From positions 62,001 to 126,000 of the forward strand of contig NZ_FPBH01000003.1 of assembly GCF_900116445.1 (NCBI RefSeq): a stretch of 64,000 bases of DNA. The letters run 5' to 3'. Origin of the DNA: Paraburkholderia aspalathi (lineage in GTDB: Bacteria; Pseudomonadota; Gammaproteobacteria; Burkholderiales; Burkholderiaceae). Each line of letters begins with the position of its first letter. Position 1 is the stretch's first letter. The notes beneath the pieces were generated by a model. It had not been told where the DNA came from. It did not search any database and was given only the letters and a program-made list of their open reading frames with translations. Shown here piece after piece: positions 63,974 to 64,000 of the stretch. The position numbers and the translations under genes were made by a program.

Positions 63974-64000
63974 ATGACTCAACCCATTCCCAATGTGCTG
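63974..64000 (+). CDS. thiD: Start of a probable ThiD (HMP-P kinase), cut by the window edge
   Basis: Only nine codons are visible: MTQPIPNVL. ThiD proteins of this group typically begin IPNVLTIAGSDS, which fits both sequence and position after lplT. The product would phosphorylate hydroxymethylpyrimidine phosphate in thiamine synthesis. The call rests on a very short match and gene order recalled from Burkholderia. Confidence 0.5.

Overview
The window looks like a chromosome-1 segment of a Burkholderia/Paraburkholderia-type betaproteobacterium. The evidence is the high GC content of the conserved genes, Burkholderia-like proteins (for example a 527-residue GuaA, a 293-residue EF-Ts and a small OmpC-type porin) and gene order. 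The lpxD-fabZ-lpxA-lpxB-rnhB block follows rpsB-tsf-pyrH-frr-uppS-cdsA-dxr-rseP-bamA-skp, and ligA-zipA-smc and dapC-dapD-dapE sit nearby, as I recall from this group. No rRNA, tRNA, CRISPR array, prophage or intact transposase was seen.

Positions 1-5280 form an accessory, less GC-rich segment. It holds the start of a LysR regulator, decayed reading frames (a response-regulator-like fragment and a frameshifted small lipoprotein), a porin gene broken by an in-frame stop just after its signal peptide, a gene-poor stretch with an IS-end-like motif, and an intact OsmC-YcaO fusion gene. It lies directly downstream of the 3' end of guaA, a known integration hotspot in bacteria.

Positions 5284-19085 carry purine synthesis (guaB, a membrane protein, guaA), a DMT-type exporter, rnfH-ratA divergent from smpB (trans-translation), a stomatin/NfeD membrane pair, divergent ppsA/ppsR (PEP synthase and its regulator), an RNA methyltransferase and rnhB.

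Positions 19082-33736 are one long minus-strand supercluster. It joins translation (rpsB, tsf, frr), UMP kinase, isoprenoid and undecaprenyl synthesis (dxr, uppS), phospholipid synthesis (cdsA), envelope stress and outer membrane assembly (rseP, bamA, skp) and lipid A/fatty acid synthesis (lpxD, fabZ, lpxA, lpxB), so it is essentially an envelope-building operon. map and glnD diverge from rpsB.

Positions 37564-47600 hold an unusual pseudouridine synthase with a long Arg/Gly-rich tandem-repeat N-terminus, then def-ligA, zipA and smc (protein maturation, DNA ligation, division, chromosome organisation). Positions 47750-64000 hold a second DMT exporter, lysine/meso-DAP synthesis (dapC, dapD, dapE, with a Spx/ArsC-like gene), prmB, cardiolipin synthase, glutathione peroxidase, an ABC-F ATPase, a CoA-transferase/racemase-like gene, a small hypothetical, radA, alr, lplT and the first codons of a probable thiD.

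The most interesting items are the Arg-rich repeat domain on the pseudouridine synthase, the three-hairpin element directly in front of dapE, the OsmC-YcaO fusion, and the decayed accessory segment next to guaA.
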